A stretch of DNA of 64,000 nucleotides from Massilia sp. ZL223 (GTDB lineage: Bacteria; Pseudomonadota; Gammaproteobacteria; Burkholderiales; Burkholderiaceae_D): the NCBI RefSeq assembly GCF_018119395.1, contig NZ_JAGPWD010000002.1, positions 1-64,000 of the forward strand. Reading direction: 5' to 3'. The notes below the pieces were generated by a model, which was given only the letters and a program-made list of their open reading frames with translations, made no database searches and was not told where the DNA came from. Made by a program: the position numbers and the translations under genes. Positions 31,610 through 41,765 of this stretch are shown here, in pieces (positions within the stretch are counted from its first letter, which is position 1; the number at the start of each line of letters is the position of its first letter).

Positions 31610-32191
31610 ATGGACATCAACCATCTTATCGCGTCGCGTATCCGCCAACTTCGTGATGCGCAAGACTTGTCGTTGGCGGCGTTGGCCGAACGCAGCGGCG
31701 TCAGTCGTTCCAATATCTCGCTCATTGAACGTGGCGAGAGCAGCGCCACGGCAACGGTGCTGGACAAGCTGAGCGCAGCCCTTGGGGTGACAGTGGCCTC
31801 CCTTTTCGAGAGAGCGGACGAAGCCCCCGCCCCCGTGTCGCGTGCCGCGGACCAGCCAGTTTGGACCGATCCCGCTTCCGGCTATGTACGCCGCAATCTG
31901 TCTCCTCCCGCCGATTCGCGCATACAGCTGGTCGAAGTCAACTTCCCACCAGGCCAGCGCGTGTCCTACGAAACCGCCGCACGCGACGTCGACGTTCAAC
32001 AGCAGGTGTGGCTGATCGAAGGATCGATGGAGCTTACGGTCGGGGAGTCGCATTGGATGCTGTCCGCAGGCGACTGCCTGGCCATGCACCTCGACCAGCC
32101 GATCACCTATCACAACGCCACCGACAAGCCAGCGCGCTACCTCGTGGCGCTCGTCAGCCAAGCCCACAAACCTCCAAGGAGAAACGCATGA
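31610..32191 (+). CDS. XRE family regulator with cupin sensor domain
   Basis: This 193-residue protein has an N-terminal helix-turn-helix (about residues 8-62, LSLAALAERSGVSRSNISLI) and a C-terminal cupin barrel (about 100-190, FPPGQRVSYE to AGDCLAMHLDQP). This pairing is widespread in regulators that sense small metabolites. It lies right behind a palindrome-containing promoter and shares an ATGA overlap with the GNAT gene, so it probably autoregulates a three-gene operon with an acetyltransferase and an isochorismatase-fold protein. The ligand is unknown. Confidence 0.9.
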   Translation: MDINHLIASRIRQLRDAQDLSLAALAERSGVSRSNISLIERGESSATATVLDKLSAALGVTVASLFERADEAPAPVSRAADQPVWTDPASGYVRRNLSPPADSRIQLVEVNFPPGQRVSYETAARDVDVQQQVWLIEGSMELTVGESHWMLSAGDCLAMHLDQPITYHNATDKPARYLVALVSQAHKPPRRNA

Positions 32192-32712
32192 CGACTACCC
32201 TTGCCGTACGCCGGATCGGCGCAAGCGAAGGAGGCGAACGCATCGACAGTCTGACCGACCTCCTGCTCGATTGCGTCGGAGGTGGCGCCTCGATCAGCTT
32301 CATGCTTCCGCTGGAGCGGGACAAGGCCCGGGGTTTTTGGCAGAACGTGATCGACGGCGTCAGGCGCGGCGAACGTACTCTCGTTGTCGCCGAGGATGAC
32401 GAAGGCCGCATCGTCGGCACCGTCCAGATGATCACCTCCATGCCCGACAATCAGCCTCACCGCGCCGACATTGCCAAGCTGCTCGTGCACCGCCACGCTC
32501 GCCGCGGTGGAGTAGGGCAGCAGCTGATGCTGGCCATCGAAGACGAAGCCCGCAAGCAGCAACGCACGGTGCTCGTGCTGGATACTGCCAGCCCGGAAGC
32601 CGAGCGCCTGTACGAACGCATGGGATGGCAGCGCGTCGGCGTCATTCCGAACTATGCGCTGATGCCCGATGGCGTACTGTGCGCGACCACCTATTACTAC
32701 AAGCAGCTCTGA
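32188..32712 (+). CDS. GNAT family N-acetyltransferase
   Basis: This 174-residue protein has the GNAT fold. Motif A appears as IAKLLVHRHARRGGVGQQLM, where the R-R-G-G-V-G turn binds acetyl-CoA. The C-terminal PEAERLYERMGWQRVG is typical of the family. The substrate is not predictable. Its ATG overlaps the regulator's stop by 4 bases, and CAAGGAG precedes it. The cupin regulator likely controls it, so the substrate may be related to the regulator's ligand. Confidence 0.9.
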   Translation: MTTTLAVRRIGASEGGERIDSLTDLLLDCVGGGASISFMLPLERDKARGFWQNVIDGVRRGERTLVVAEDDEGRIVGTVQMITSMPDNQPHRADIAKLLVHRHARRGGVGQQLMLAIEDEARKQQRTVLVLDTASPEAERLYERMGWQRVGVIPNYALMPDGVLCATTYYYKQL

Positions 32713-32721
32713 CCAGAGACC

Positions 32722-33291
32722 ATGACCGCATTCCCGACCCTGATCATCATCGACATGCAGCATTGCATGGCCATCCCTGAAGCAGGCCAGCGCAACAACC
32801 CACAAGCCGAAACCAGCATCGCCAGCCTGCTCGCCGTCTGGCGCGCCGCCAAAGCCCCAATCGTCCACGTCCGCCACATCTCGCGCAGCCCAGGCTCGGG
32901 CTTCGCCCCCGGCCAGCCCGGCGCCGCCTTCCAGCCAGCCTTCGAGCCACGCCAAGGCGAACACGTGGTCGAGAAAAACGTCCCCGACGCCTTCATCAAC
33001 ACCGGCCTGGAACGCTGGCTGCGCATCCGCGGCCTCGAGAAGCTGGTCATGGTCGGCGTCAGCACCAACATCTCCGTCGAAGACAGCGCCCGCTCCGCAG
33101 GCAACCTGGCTTTCAGCACGACGGTCGTCTCCGACGCCACTTTCGCCTTCGCCAGGCGCGACCACGCCGGCACTTGGCGCAGCGCCGACGAGGTCCACGC
33201 CATGTCCCTGTCCAACCTCGACGGCGAATACGCCGCCATCACCGACACCCGCACCCTGCTGGCCACCCTGGAGCGCCAAACCACCTCGTAA
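32722..33291 (+). CDS. Isochorismatase-fold hydrolase lacking the catalytic Cys
   Basis: This 189-residue protein has the Rossmann-like fold of the isochorismatase/cysteine hydrolase family. Asp11 (LIIIDMQ) and Lys85 (VVEKNVPDAF) of the Asp-Lys-Cys triad are present. The position of the nucleophile is Ser118 in VGVSTNISVEDSAR, where amidases of the family have Cys. True isochorismatases such as PhzD also lack this Cys, so the protein may hydrolyse an ether-type substrate or be inactive. It lies 9 bases after the GNAT gene in the same operon. Confidence 0.85.
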   Translation: MTAFPTLIIIDMQHCMAIPEAGQRNNPQAETSIASLLAVWRAAKAPIVHVRHISRSPGSGFAPGQPGAAFQPAFEPRQGEHVVEKNVPDAFINTGLERWLRIRGLEKLVMVGVSTNISVEDSARSAGNLAFSTTVVSDATFAFARRDHAGTWRSADEVHAMSLSNLDGEYAAITDTRTLLATLERQTTS

Positions 33292-33360
33292 AGACGGCAA
33301 AAAACCACACTGTTGTATGCATTCCTCAATTTGCCCAGCAGTACGCCCCCTGACAGACAG

Positions 33361-33396
33361 GACTGTTATGATGCCCAGATTAGAAAATTAACAGTC
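33361..33396. promoter_or_regulatory. Inverted repeat before the hybrid kinase gene
   Basis: GACTGTTA (33361-33368) and TAACAGTC (33389-33396) form a perfect 8-bp inverted repeat with a 20-base centre. The first arm overlaps a TATGAT -10-like box (33367-33372). This is a plausible operator for the downstream kinase gene. Confidence 0.4.
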
Positions 33397-33421
33397 TGGT
33401 CTTTCTGTCCACACGAGCACG

Positions 33422-36181
<2,760 letters not shown>

Positions 36182-36208
36182 AATCCTGACATCACATTAG
36201 CCTGATTC

Positions 36209-37201
36209 GTGTCCCGAAAGAAGAACAGCCGCCAGTGGGCGCGGCTCCGGATCCTATGTTCCGGCGGCCTGCACCTGATGACGATCATTCCCGATGCCCT
36301 GGAGCTGGTACGCGAGCTGATTCCCAACAGCGCGTCCCAGCTGTTCCTGCACGCTCCCCGCGCGCCGGAAGAGGTGCAGGAAGCGACCGTGCTGGGCGTG
36401 CTGCCGCCGCCGAACGGCTATTTCTACGGCGATGCCGCCAATTTCAGCAGCGTCGCCCCGGGCGAGGCCCGCGCCCGTGCCGCCCATGTGCTGGAAGTCC
36501 AGCTGGGCAGCAATGCGGCGCCCCTCGGCACCGTCACCCTGCTGCGCGACGAGGGCCCGGCCTTCGACCAGGATGACGAGGAAGACCTTGGCCGCGTCGC
36601 CAACTATTTCGAATACGCCCTGCGCAACGCCGACAGCGCCGGCGCCGGCCTGTCCGGCGTGATCGAGGACGAGGCCATGCTGCTGTCCACCATCGGCGGC
36701 GACATCCTGTTCCTGAGCGACTCGGCGGGTGCGCTGCTCGACCTGCTGGCTTCGCAGGAACAGCAGGTATTCGACCGCCGCAGCCTGCCGCCGTTCTGCC
36801 TGCGGCTGGTGGAATCGGTGGTGCACGGCGAGCGCTATCCCTGGCGCCTGCCGGCCGGCACCCTCGACCTGGCCGGCGGCGTGCTGGAAGCGCGCGCCCA
36901 GTGGATGAGTTCGGGCGGCCAGGACGCCATCCACAGCCGTACGGTCGGCATCTTCCTCAAGTACGTGGTCCCGATGCCGCTGCGGATCTGGCGCGCGCTC
37001 GGCAGCGTCGAGCTGTCGCCCCAGCAAATGGAAGTGGCGTTCTGGATGGGCCTGGGTGGCGGCCGCGACGCCGCGCGCTCGCGCATGGACGTCAGCGACG
37101 CCGTATTGCGCGACTGCGTCAAGGCCGTCTACGAAAAGTTCGGCTGCACCTCCGAAGCGGGCCTGCTGGCCATCCTGCGTCCGACCGTCTCGCGCATGTA
37201 A
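36209..37201 (+). CDS. LuxR-type HTH regulator without receiver domain
   Basis: This 330-residue protein ends with a helix-turn-helix of the LuxR/NarL type (about residues 265-325, starting [17 protein letters not shown]). Its N-terminal 250 residues form no domain I can name and contain no aspartate-receiver signature. The GTG start at 36209 is used here. ATG 36278 ([11 protein letters not shown]) is an equally possible start that would drop an odd basic leader. The tight position after the hybrid kinase suggests that it is the output or a partner of that kinase, though how it would be controlled without a receiver is unclear. Confidence 0.65.
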   Translation: MSRKKNSRQWARLRILCSGGLHLMTIIPDALELVRELIPNSASQLFLHAPRAPEEVQEATVLGVLPPPNGYFYGDAANFSSVAPGEARARAAHVLEVQLGSNAAPLGTVTLLRDEGPAFDQDDEEDLGRVANYFEYALRNADSAGAGLSGVIEDEAMLLSTIGGDILFLSDSAGALLDLLASQEQQVFDRRSLPPFCLRLVESVVHGERYPWRLPAGTLDLAGGVLEARAQWMSSGGQDAIHSRTVGIFLKYVVPMPLRIWRALGSVELSPQQMEVAFWMGLGGGRDAARSRMDVSDAVLRDCVKAVYEKFGCTSEAGLLAILRPTVSRM

Positions 37202-37207
37202 TCCCCT

Positions 37208-37230
37208 GGTGGACGGGCTCGCCGTCCACC
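37208..37230 (+). terminator. Stem-loop after the LuxR-type gene
   Basis: GGTGGACGG pairs with CCGTCCACC (9 bp, loop GCTCG) 7 bases after the stop. No U-tract follows, as with the hairpin at 4457-4481. Confidence 0.55.
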
Positions 37231-37340
37231 GTTGTCGACCTCCCCACATCTCCCCCTTCCGGAACACCCCCCACCCGTGGGGATGGTCTACACTTCATTG
37301 GCTTTTTATTATCTCTATGAATCTCTTCGAGGAGGATGTC

Positions 37341-37862
37341 ATGAACTTTCGATGGATGAGCGCCGTACTGCTGGGCGCTGCTTGCACCGTAGCCAACGCT
37401 GCCGACACCAAGGTCACGCTGAAGATGGCCACCGACAAGGGCGATGGCGCCGAGGTCGGCACCGTGACCATCAGCGAGACCAAGTACGGCCTGGTGTTCG
37501 CGCCCCAGCTGTCCAAGCTGCCGCCTGGCCTGCACGGTTTCCACGTGCACGAGAACGGCAGCTGCGCCGCCAACCAGAAGGATGGGAAAACGGTGCCGGC
37601 GGGCGCCGCCGGCGGCCATCTCGACCCGGCCGCCACCAAGCGTCACGGCGCCCCATGGGGCGACGGGCACCTGGGCGACCTGCCGGCACTCACGGTCGAC
37701 GACAAGGGCAACGCGGGCAACCCGGTCCTGGCGCCGCGCCTGAAGCTGGCGGACGTCAAGGGCAAGGCCCTGATGGTCCATGCCGGCGGCGACAATCACG
37801 CCGACCACCCGTCGCCCTTGGGCGGCGGGGGAGGCCGCATGGCCTGCGGAGTGATTCAGTAA
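37341..37862 (+). CDS. sodC: Periplasmic Cu/Zn superoxide dismutase
   Basis: This 173-residue enzyme has a signal peptide (residues 1-20, ending ANA). The metal ligands are visible as [10 protein letters not shown], then GGHLDP, and the C-terminal [10 protein letters not shown]. The conserved disulfide Cys pair is present (GSCAAN and MACGVIQ). It disproportionates superoxide in the periplasm. GAGGAGG (about 37329-37335) sets the ATG at 37341 over an earlier in-frame start. It stands alone, with short gaps on both sides. Confidence 0.96.
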   Translation: MNFRWMSAVLLGAACTVANAADTKVTLKMATDKGDGAEVGTVTISETKYGLVFAPQLSKLPPGLHGFHVHENGSCAANQKDGKTVPAGAAGGHLDPAATKRHGAPWGDGHLGDLPALTVDDKGNAGNPVLAPRLKLADVKGKALMVHAGGDNHADHPSPLGGGGGRMACGVIQ

Positions 37863-37918
37863 GCCATCCCTAGCTGATCGGGGATGAAACAAAATTTCAC
37901 ATATAAGGCATTTTTGAA

Positions 37919-38626
37919 ATGAAATTTCACAAGCTGATGGCGACGGCACTGCTGTTCGTCGCCCTCGACAGCCGTGCATCCCTGATCCACCACTACGATC
38001 TGAACAATTCGCTGGCCGACAGCCAGGGCGGTAAGTCGCTCGTCGCGCATGCCGGCGGCCAGCTCGGAGCCACCGGTTACGCCTTCGGTCCGAACCAGGG
38101 CCTGACCCTGAACGAGACCCTGGGCGGCACCTACACGATCGACATGGTGTACCGCTTCGACGCCTTCAATCCGTTCAACACCTACACCCGCATCCTCGAC
38201 TTCAAGAACCTGGCGAGCGACACCGGGTTGTACGCCTTGTCCGGCAAGTTCAACCTGTACAGCTACGGCGCGGCGGGCGGCAAGGCCGAAGCGGGCAAGG
38301 ACACCCGCCTGACCATCACGCGCGACAGCGACAAGAACTTCAAGCTGTACCAGAACGGCGACCTGATGTTCAGTGTGCAGGACATCTATTCCTATGCCGA
38401 CTTCACGGCGACTGCGATGCACTTCTTCCGCGACGATGGCGGCGAAGCGGGACGCGGCGCGGTCGACTACATCAGCATCTACAACCACACCATGACCGGC
38501 GCCGAGGTGAAGGAGCTGCAACCGCCGCAGGCCGTCGACCTGCCGGAACCCGGCTCGCTGGGCATGATGGGCGGCTGCCTGGCGATGCTGGGCTGGATGG
38601 TCCGCCGCCGCAACACCAAGGCCTGA
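37919..38626 (+). CDS. PEP-CTERM sorting-signal protein, LamG-like
   Basis: This 235-residue secreted protein has an N-terminal signal (about residues 1-19). A beta-rich body resembles a LamG/concanavalin-like domain (LIHHYDLNNSLADSQGG; LTITRDSDKNFKLYQNGDLM). The C-terminus is a classic PEP-CTERM tail: LPEPGSLGMMGG, a hydrophobic helix and a basic RRRN end. Such tails are cut by exosortase in species that make exopolysaccharide. No exosortase gene is in the window. It is convergent with the MarR gene, 3 bases away. Confidence 0.88.
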   Translation: MKFHKLMATALLFVALDSRASLIHHYDLNNSLADSQGGKSLVAHAGGQLGATGYAFGPNQGLTLNETLGGTYTIDMVYRFDAFNPFNTYTRILDFKNLASDTGLYALSGKFNLYSYGAAGGKAEAGKDTRLTITRDSDKNFKLYQNGDLMFSVQDIYSYADFTATAMHFFRDDGGEAGRGAVDYISIYNHTMTGAEVKELQPPQAVDLPEPGSLGMMGGCLAMLGWMVRRRNTKA

Positions 38627-38629
38627 GGC

Positions 38630-39100
38630 TTATTCTTCTTCCGAAGGCGGCAACGCGACCTGGGGCACCTCGGTCGCCTGCGCCGCGATGAACCCGGCGA
38701 GCGCGCCCGACAGATCGTCGACCACGCGCTTGCCCCACGCTTTCTCCATCAGCCGGTACTGCTGCTCGATCAGCGGCGCGATCTGGTCGACCAGCCGGTC
38801 TCCCTTCTGCGCCAGCCGCACCATCACGCGGCGCTGGTCCGCGGCCATGCGGCTGCGCTCCACCAGCCCCAGCTCTTCCATGCGCGCCAGCATGCCCGCC
38901 ATGCTCGGGCTCAGGATCTGGCACAGCTCGCACAGTTCGCGCGGCTCCAGCTGCTCGTGTTCGTCCAGCGCGCGCAGGATACGCCACTGCTGCTCGGTCA
39001 CGCCGAAGTGATTCAGCACGGGGCGGAAATGCGACATCAGTGCGTCGCGCGCCTTCAACAACAGCTGGGGTAGATTACGGTGGGTGATCCGGCCGGGCAC
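38630..39100 (-). CDS. MarR family regulator, HpaR-like
   Basis: This 156-residue winged-helix protein resembles HpaR, the repressor of homoprotocatechuate degradation (NLPQLLLKARDALMSHFRPV, TEQQWRILRALDEHEQLEP). The recognition helix segment is LSPSMAGMLARMEELGLVER. The start is GTG 39100 with GGAG six bases upstream. No hpa catabolic genes are in the window, so the inducer and target are uncertain. It diverges from the bestrophin gene across a 120-bp AT-rich spacer that carries two direct repeats (39143-39177). Confidence 0.88.
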   Translation of the reverse strand: MPGRITHRNLPQLLLKARDALMSHFRPVLNHFGVTEQQWRILRALDEHEQLEPRELCELCQILSPSMAGMLARMEELGLVERSRMAADQRRVMVRLAQKGDRLVDQIAPLIEQQYRLMEKAWGKRVVDDLSGALAGFIAAQATEVPQVALPPSEEE

Positions 39101-39142
39101 GGCGACTCCTTCGACAGTATCGGCGATTCGCCTTGACTGGCT

Positions 39143-39177
39143 AACATATTAGTGATTAACTGCGAACATGTTAGTGA
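39143..39177. promoter_or_regulatory. Direct-repeat operator candidate for the MarR protein
   Basis: AACATATTAGTGA (39143-39155) and AACATGTTAGTGA (39165-39177) are 13-base direct repeats differing at one base, 22 bp apart or about two helical turns. They contain short palindromes (AACATGTT) as expected for MarR dimers, and lie between the MarR and bestrophin starts. Confidence 0.6.
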
Positions 39178-39220
39178 ATTCTGGATTCACTGCGATGCTC
39201 TTTCAGGTGCGACAACGATC

Positions 39221-40162
39221 GTGATTATCCGAGACCGGCCCTCAGGGCTCAAGCTCTTCCTGCTCCTGCGCGGCTCCATCCTGCCGCGCATCCTGCCTAC
39301 CCTGGTGGTCAACATCGTGGTGGCGCTGCTGGTCACCTGGTCGCATGGCGACCTGTGGGACCTCAAGATCACGCTCACCACCATTCCTTTCACCCTGATC
39401 GGCCTGCCGGTCGCGATCTTCCTGGGCTTTCGCAACAACTCGGCCTACGACCGCTTCTGGGAAGGGCGCAAGCTGTGGGGAGAGCTCGTGCTGCGCAGCC
39501 GTAACCTGGCGCGCCAGTGCCTGGGCCTGATCGAAGGGGAGGGCGAGGCCCGCGCCAGCCACGGCCTGGGCGACGTGCGGGTGCGCATGATCCTGCGCGC
39601 CATCGCTTTCGTCCATGCCCTGCGCGACCAGCTGCGCCAGCAGGCACTCGATCCCAGGGTCGCCGGCATGCTGCGGGCCCAGGAGTTCGCGCAGGCCCAG
39701 CATGCGGCGAACCGTCCCGACTACCTGATGCAGCGCATGGGACAGGACCTGCGCCAGTGCCTGGCCGAGAAGCGCATCGATCCCTGCCTGGCCGCCAGTA
39801 TCGACGCCACCCTGTCCGCGATGACGGCCGCCGCCGCGTCCTGCGAGCGCATCAAGAACACGCCGGTGCCGTTCTCGTATTCGCTGCTGCTGCACCGCAC
39901 CGCCTACATGTACTGCTTCCTGCTGCCTTTCGGCCTGGTCGACACCATCGGCTTCATGACGCCGATCGTGGTGGCCATCGTGGCCTACACCTTCTTCGGC
40001 CTGGATGCGCTCGGCGACGAGCTGGAAGAGCCTTTCGGCACCGAGCCCAACGACCTGCCCCTGGACGCCATGTGCCGCGCGATCGAGATCGACCTGCGCA
40101 GCGCGCTGGGCGACGAACACCTGCCGCCGCCGCTGGCGGCGGTCGATTACTGCCTTACCTAA
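39221..40162 (+). CDS. Bestrophin family membrane channel (YneE-like)
   Basis: This 313-residue membrane protein matches bacterial bestrophins, pentameric ion channels. The N-terminal RGSILPRILPTLVVNIVVAL and FLGFRNNSAYDRFWEGRKLW are the family hallmark, with hydrophobic pore-forming helices near residues 15-70 and 205-265. The C-terminal EEPFGTEPNDLPLDAM is also typical. I place the start at GTG 39221 (MIIRDRPSG), because the upstream extension to 39152 runs through the operator region and lacks homology-like sequence. The ribosome-binding site is weak, so the start is uncertain. The next gene is 21 bases downstream. Confidence 0.85.
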   Translation: MIIRDRPSGLKLFLLLRGSILPRILPTLVVNIVVALLVTWSHGDLWDLKITLTTIPFTLIGLPVAIFLGFRNNSAYDRFWEGRKLWGELVLRSRNLARQCLGLIEGEGEARASHGLGDVRVRMILRAIAFVHALRDQLRQQALDPRVAGMLRAQEFAQAQHAANRPDYLMQRMGQDLRQCLAEKRIDPCLAASIDATLSAMTAAAASCERIKNTPVPFSYSLLLHRTAYMYCFLLPFGLVDTIGFMTPIVVAIVAYTFFGLDALGDELEEPFGTEPNDLPLDAMCRAIEIDLRSALGDEHLPPPLAAVDYCLT

Positions 40163-40183
40163 GCCCGATCCGACGGAGACACC

Positions 40184-41695
40184 ATGCATCACGACGACCA
40201 CGTTCAACAAGACCGCATCCGCCTGCCGCTCCTGCGCGAGCGCATCACCACCGCAACCGAGGCGGCCGCATGGATCAGGGATGGCATGACCGTCGGCATG
40301 AGCGGCTTCACCCGCGCCGGCGACGCCAAGGCGGTGCCGCTGGCGCTGGCCGAACGCGCGCGCACCGAACCCCTCAAGATCACCCTGATGACCGGCGCTT
40401 CGCTCGGCAGCGACATCGACAGCACCCTGGCGCAAAGCGGCGTGCTGGCGCGCCGCATGCCTTTCCAGGCCGACCCGGCGCTGCGCGCGGCGATCAACCG
40501 CGGCGAGGTGATGTTCGTCGACCAGCACTTGTCCGAAACGGTGGAACTGCTGCGCACGCGCCAGATCGCACCGGTCGACGTGGCCGTGATCGAAGCGGTG
40601 GCGATCACCGAGACCGGCGCCATCATCCCGACCACCTCGGTCGGCAACAGCGCCAGCTTCGCGATCCTGGCCGAGAAGGTGATCGTGGAGATCAACCTGA
40701 GCCAGTCGCCGGCGCTGGAAGGCCTGCACGACATCTTCATCCCCAAGCACCGCCCGCGCCGCGAGCCGATGCCACTGATGAACGTGAGCGACCGCATCGG
40801 CACGAGCGCCATCGCGATCCCGCCGGAAAAGATCGTCGCCATCGTCCTGACCGAGAAGCACGACAGCGCGTCCACCATCCTGCCGCCGGATGCCGGGACG
40901 GCCGCCATCGCAGGCCACCTGACCGGTTTCTTCAACCAGGAGATCGCGCAGGGCCGCCTCACCGAGCGCCTGATGCCGATCCAGGCAGGCATCGGCACCA
41001 TCGCCAACGCGGTGCTGGCGGGCTTCGTCGGCGGACCGTTCCGCAAGCTCACGATGTATTCGGAAGTGCTGCAAGACTCGACCTTCGACCTGTTCGATGC
41101 CGGGCTGCTGGATTTCGCCTCGGGTTCCTCGATCACGCTGTCAGAGGAAAAGGGACGCCAGGTGTTCGCGGACATCGAACGCTACAAGGACCGCCTGGTG
41201 CTGCGGCCGCAGGAGGTGAGCAACCATCCGGAAGTCATCCGCCGCCTGGGGATCATCGCCATCAACACGGCGCTCGAGTGCGATATCTACGGCAACGTGA
41301 ATTCGACCCACGTGTCGGGCACGCACATGATGAACGGGATCGGCGGCTCGGGCGATTTCGCGCGCAACGCCTATCTATCGGTGTTCGCGACCAAGTCGGT
41401 AGCGAAGGGCGGGAAGATCTCGAGCATCGTGCCGATGGTGACGCACGTCGACCATAACGAGCATGATGTCGACATCATCGTCACCGAAGTGGGACTGGCG
41501 GACTTGCGCGGCCTGGCGCCGCGGGAACGGGCGCAGCGCATCATCGAGAACTGCGTGGCGGAGCCGTACAGGCGGATGCTGAGGGACTACGTGGAGGAGG
41601 CCAACCGGGGAGGCGGGCAGACGCCGCATGTGCTGGAGAAGGCGTTCTCGTGGCATGTGCGGTATCGGGAGACCGGTTCCATGCTGCCGGCGTAA
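40184..41695 (+). CDS. Succinyl-CoA:acetate CoA-transferase (acetyl-CoA hydrolase family)
   Basis: This 503-residue class I CoA-transferase carries the catalytic glutamate in LTMYSEVLQDS. By count it is Glu294, the same number as in acetic-acid bacterial AarC. Other family blocks are VGMSGFTRAGDAK, GTIANAVLAGFV and GIGGSGDFARNAY. It probably moves CoA between succinyl-CoA and acetate, joining acetate use to the citric acid cycle. ACGGAGAC precedes the ATG. Only 21 bases separate it from the bestrophin gene, so the two may be co-transcribed, and an anion/carboxylate link between them is conceivable. Confidence 0.92.
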   Translation: MHHDDHVQQDRIRLPLLRERITTATEAAAWIRDGMTVGMSGFTRAGDAKAVPLALAERARTEPLKITLMTGASLGSDIDSTLAQSGVLARRMPFQADPALRAAINRGEVMFVDQHLSETVELLRTRQIAPVDVAVIEAVAITETGAIIPTTSVGNSASFAILAEKVIVEINLSQSPALEGLHDIFIPKHRPRREPMPLMNVSDRIGTSAIAIPPEKIVAIVLTEKHDSASTILPPDAGTAAIAGHLTGFFNQEIAQGRLTERLMPIQAGIGTIANAVLAGFVGGPFRKLTMYSEVLQDSTFDLFDAGLLDFASGSSITLSEEKGRQVFADIERYKDRLVLRPQEVSNHPEVIRRLGIIAINTALECDIYGNVNSTHVSGTHMMNGIGGSGDFARNAYLSVFATKSVAKGGKISSIVPMVTHVDHNEHDVDIIVTEVGLADLRGLAPRERAQRIIENCVAEPYRRMLRDYVEEANRGGGQTPHVLEKAFSWHVRYRETGSMLPA

Positions 41696-41708
41696 ACTCT
41701 GCGCAGAT

Positions 41709-41744
41709 AACCTGGGTCCCGGTGGTGGCCGGGACCCAAGTTCC
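41709..41744. repeat. REP-like single hairpin
   Basis: TGGGTCCCGG (41713-41722) pairs perfectly with CCGGGACCCA (41729-41738) around TGGTGG. The outer AACC and AGTT bases extend the repeat with one mismatch. It lies between two convergent genes, where it may terminate both. It belongs to the same family as the repeat at 16,635. Confidence 0.75.
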
Positions 41745-41765
41745 TAACCGAAGCCGCGACAGCGA

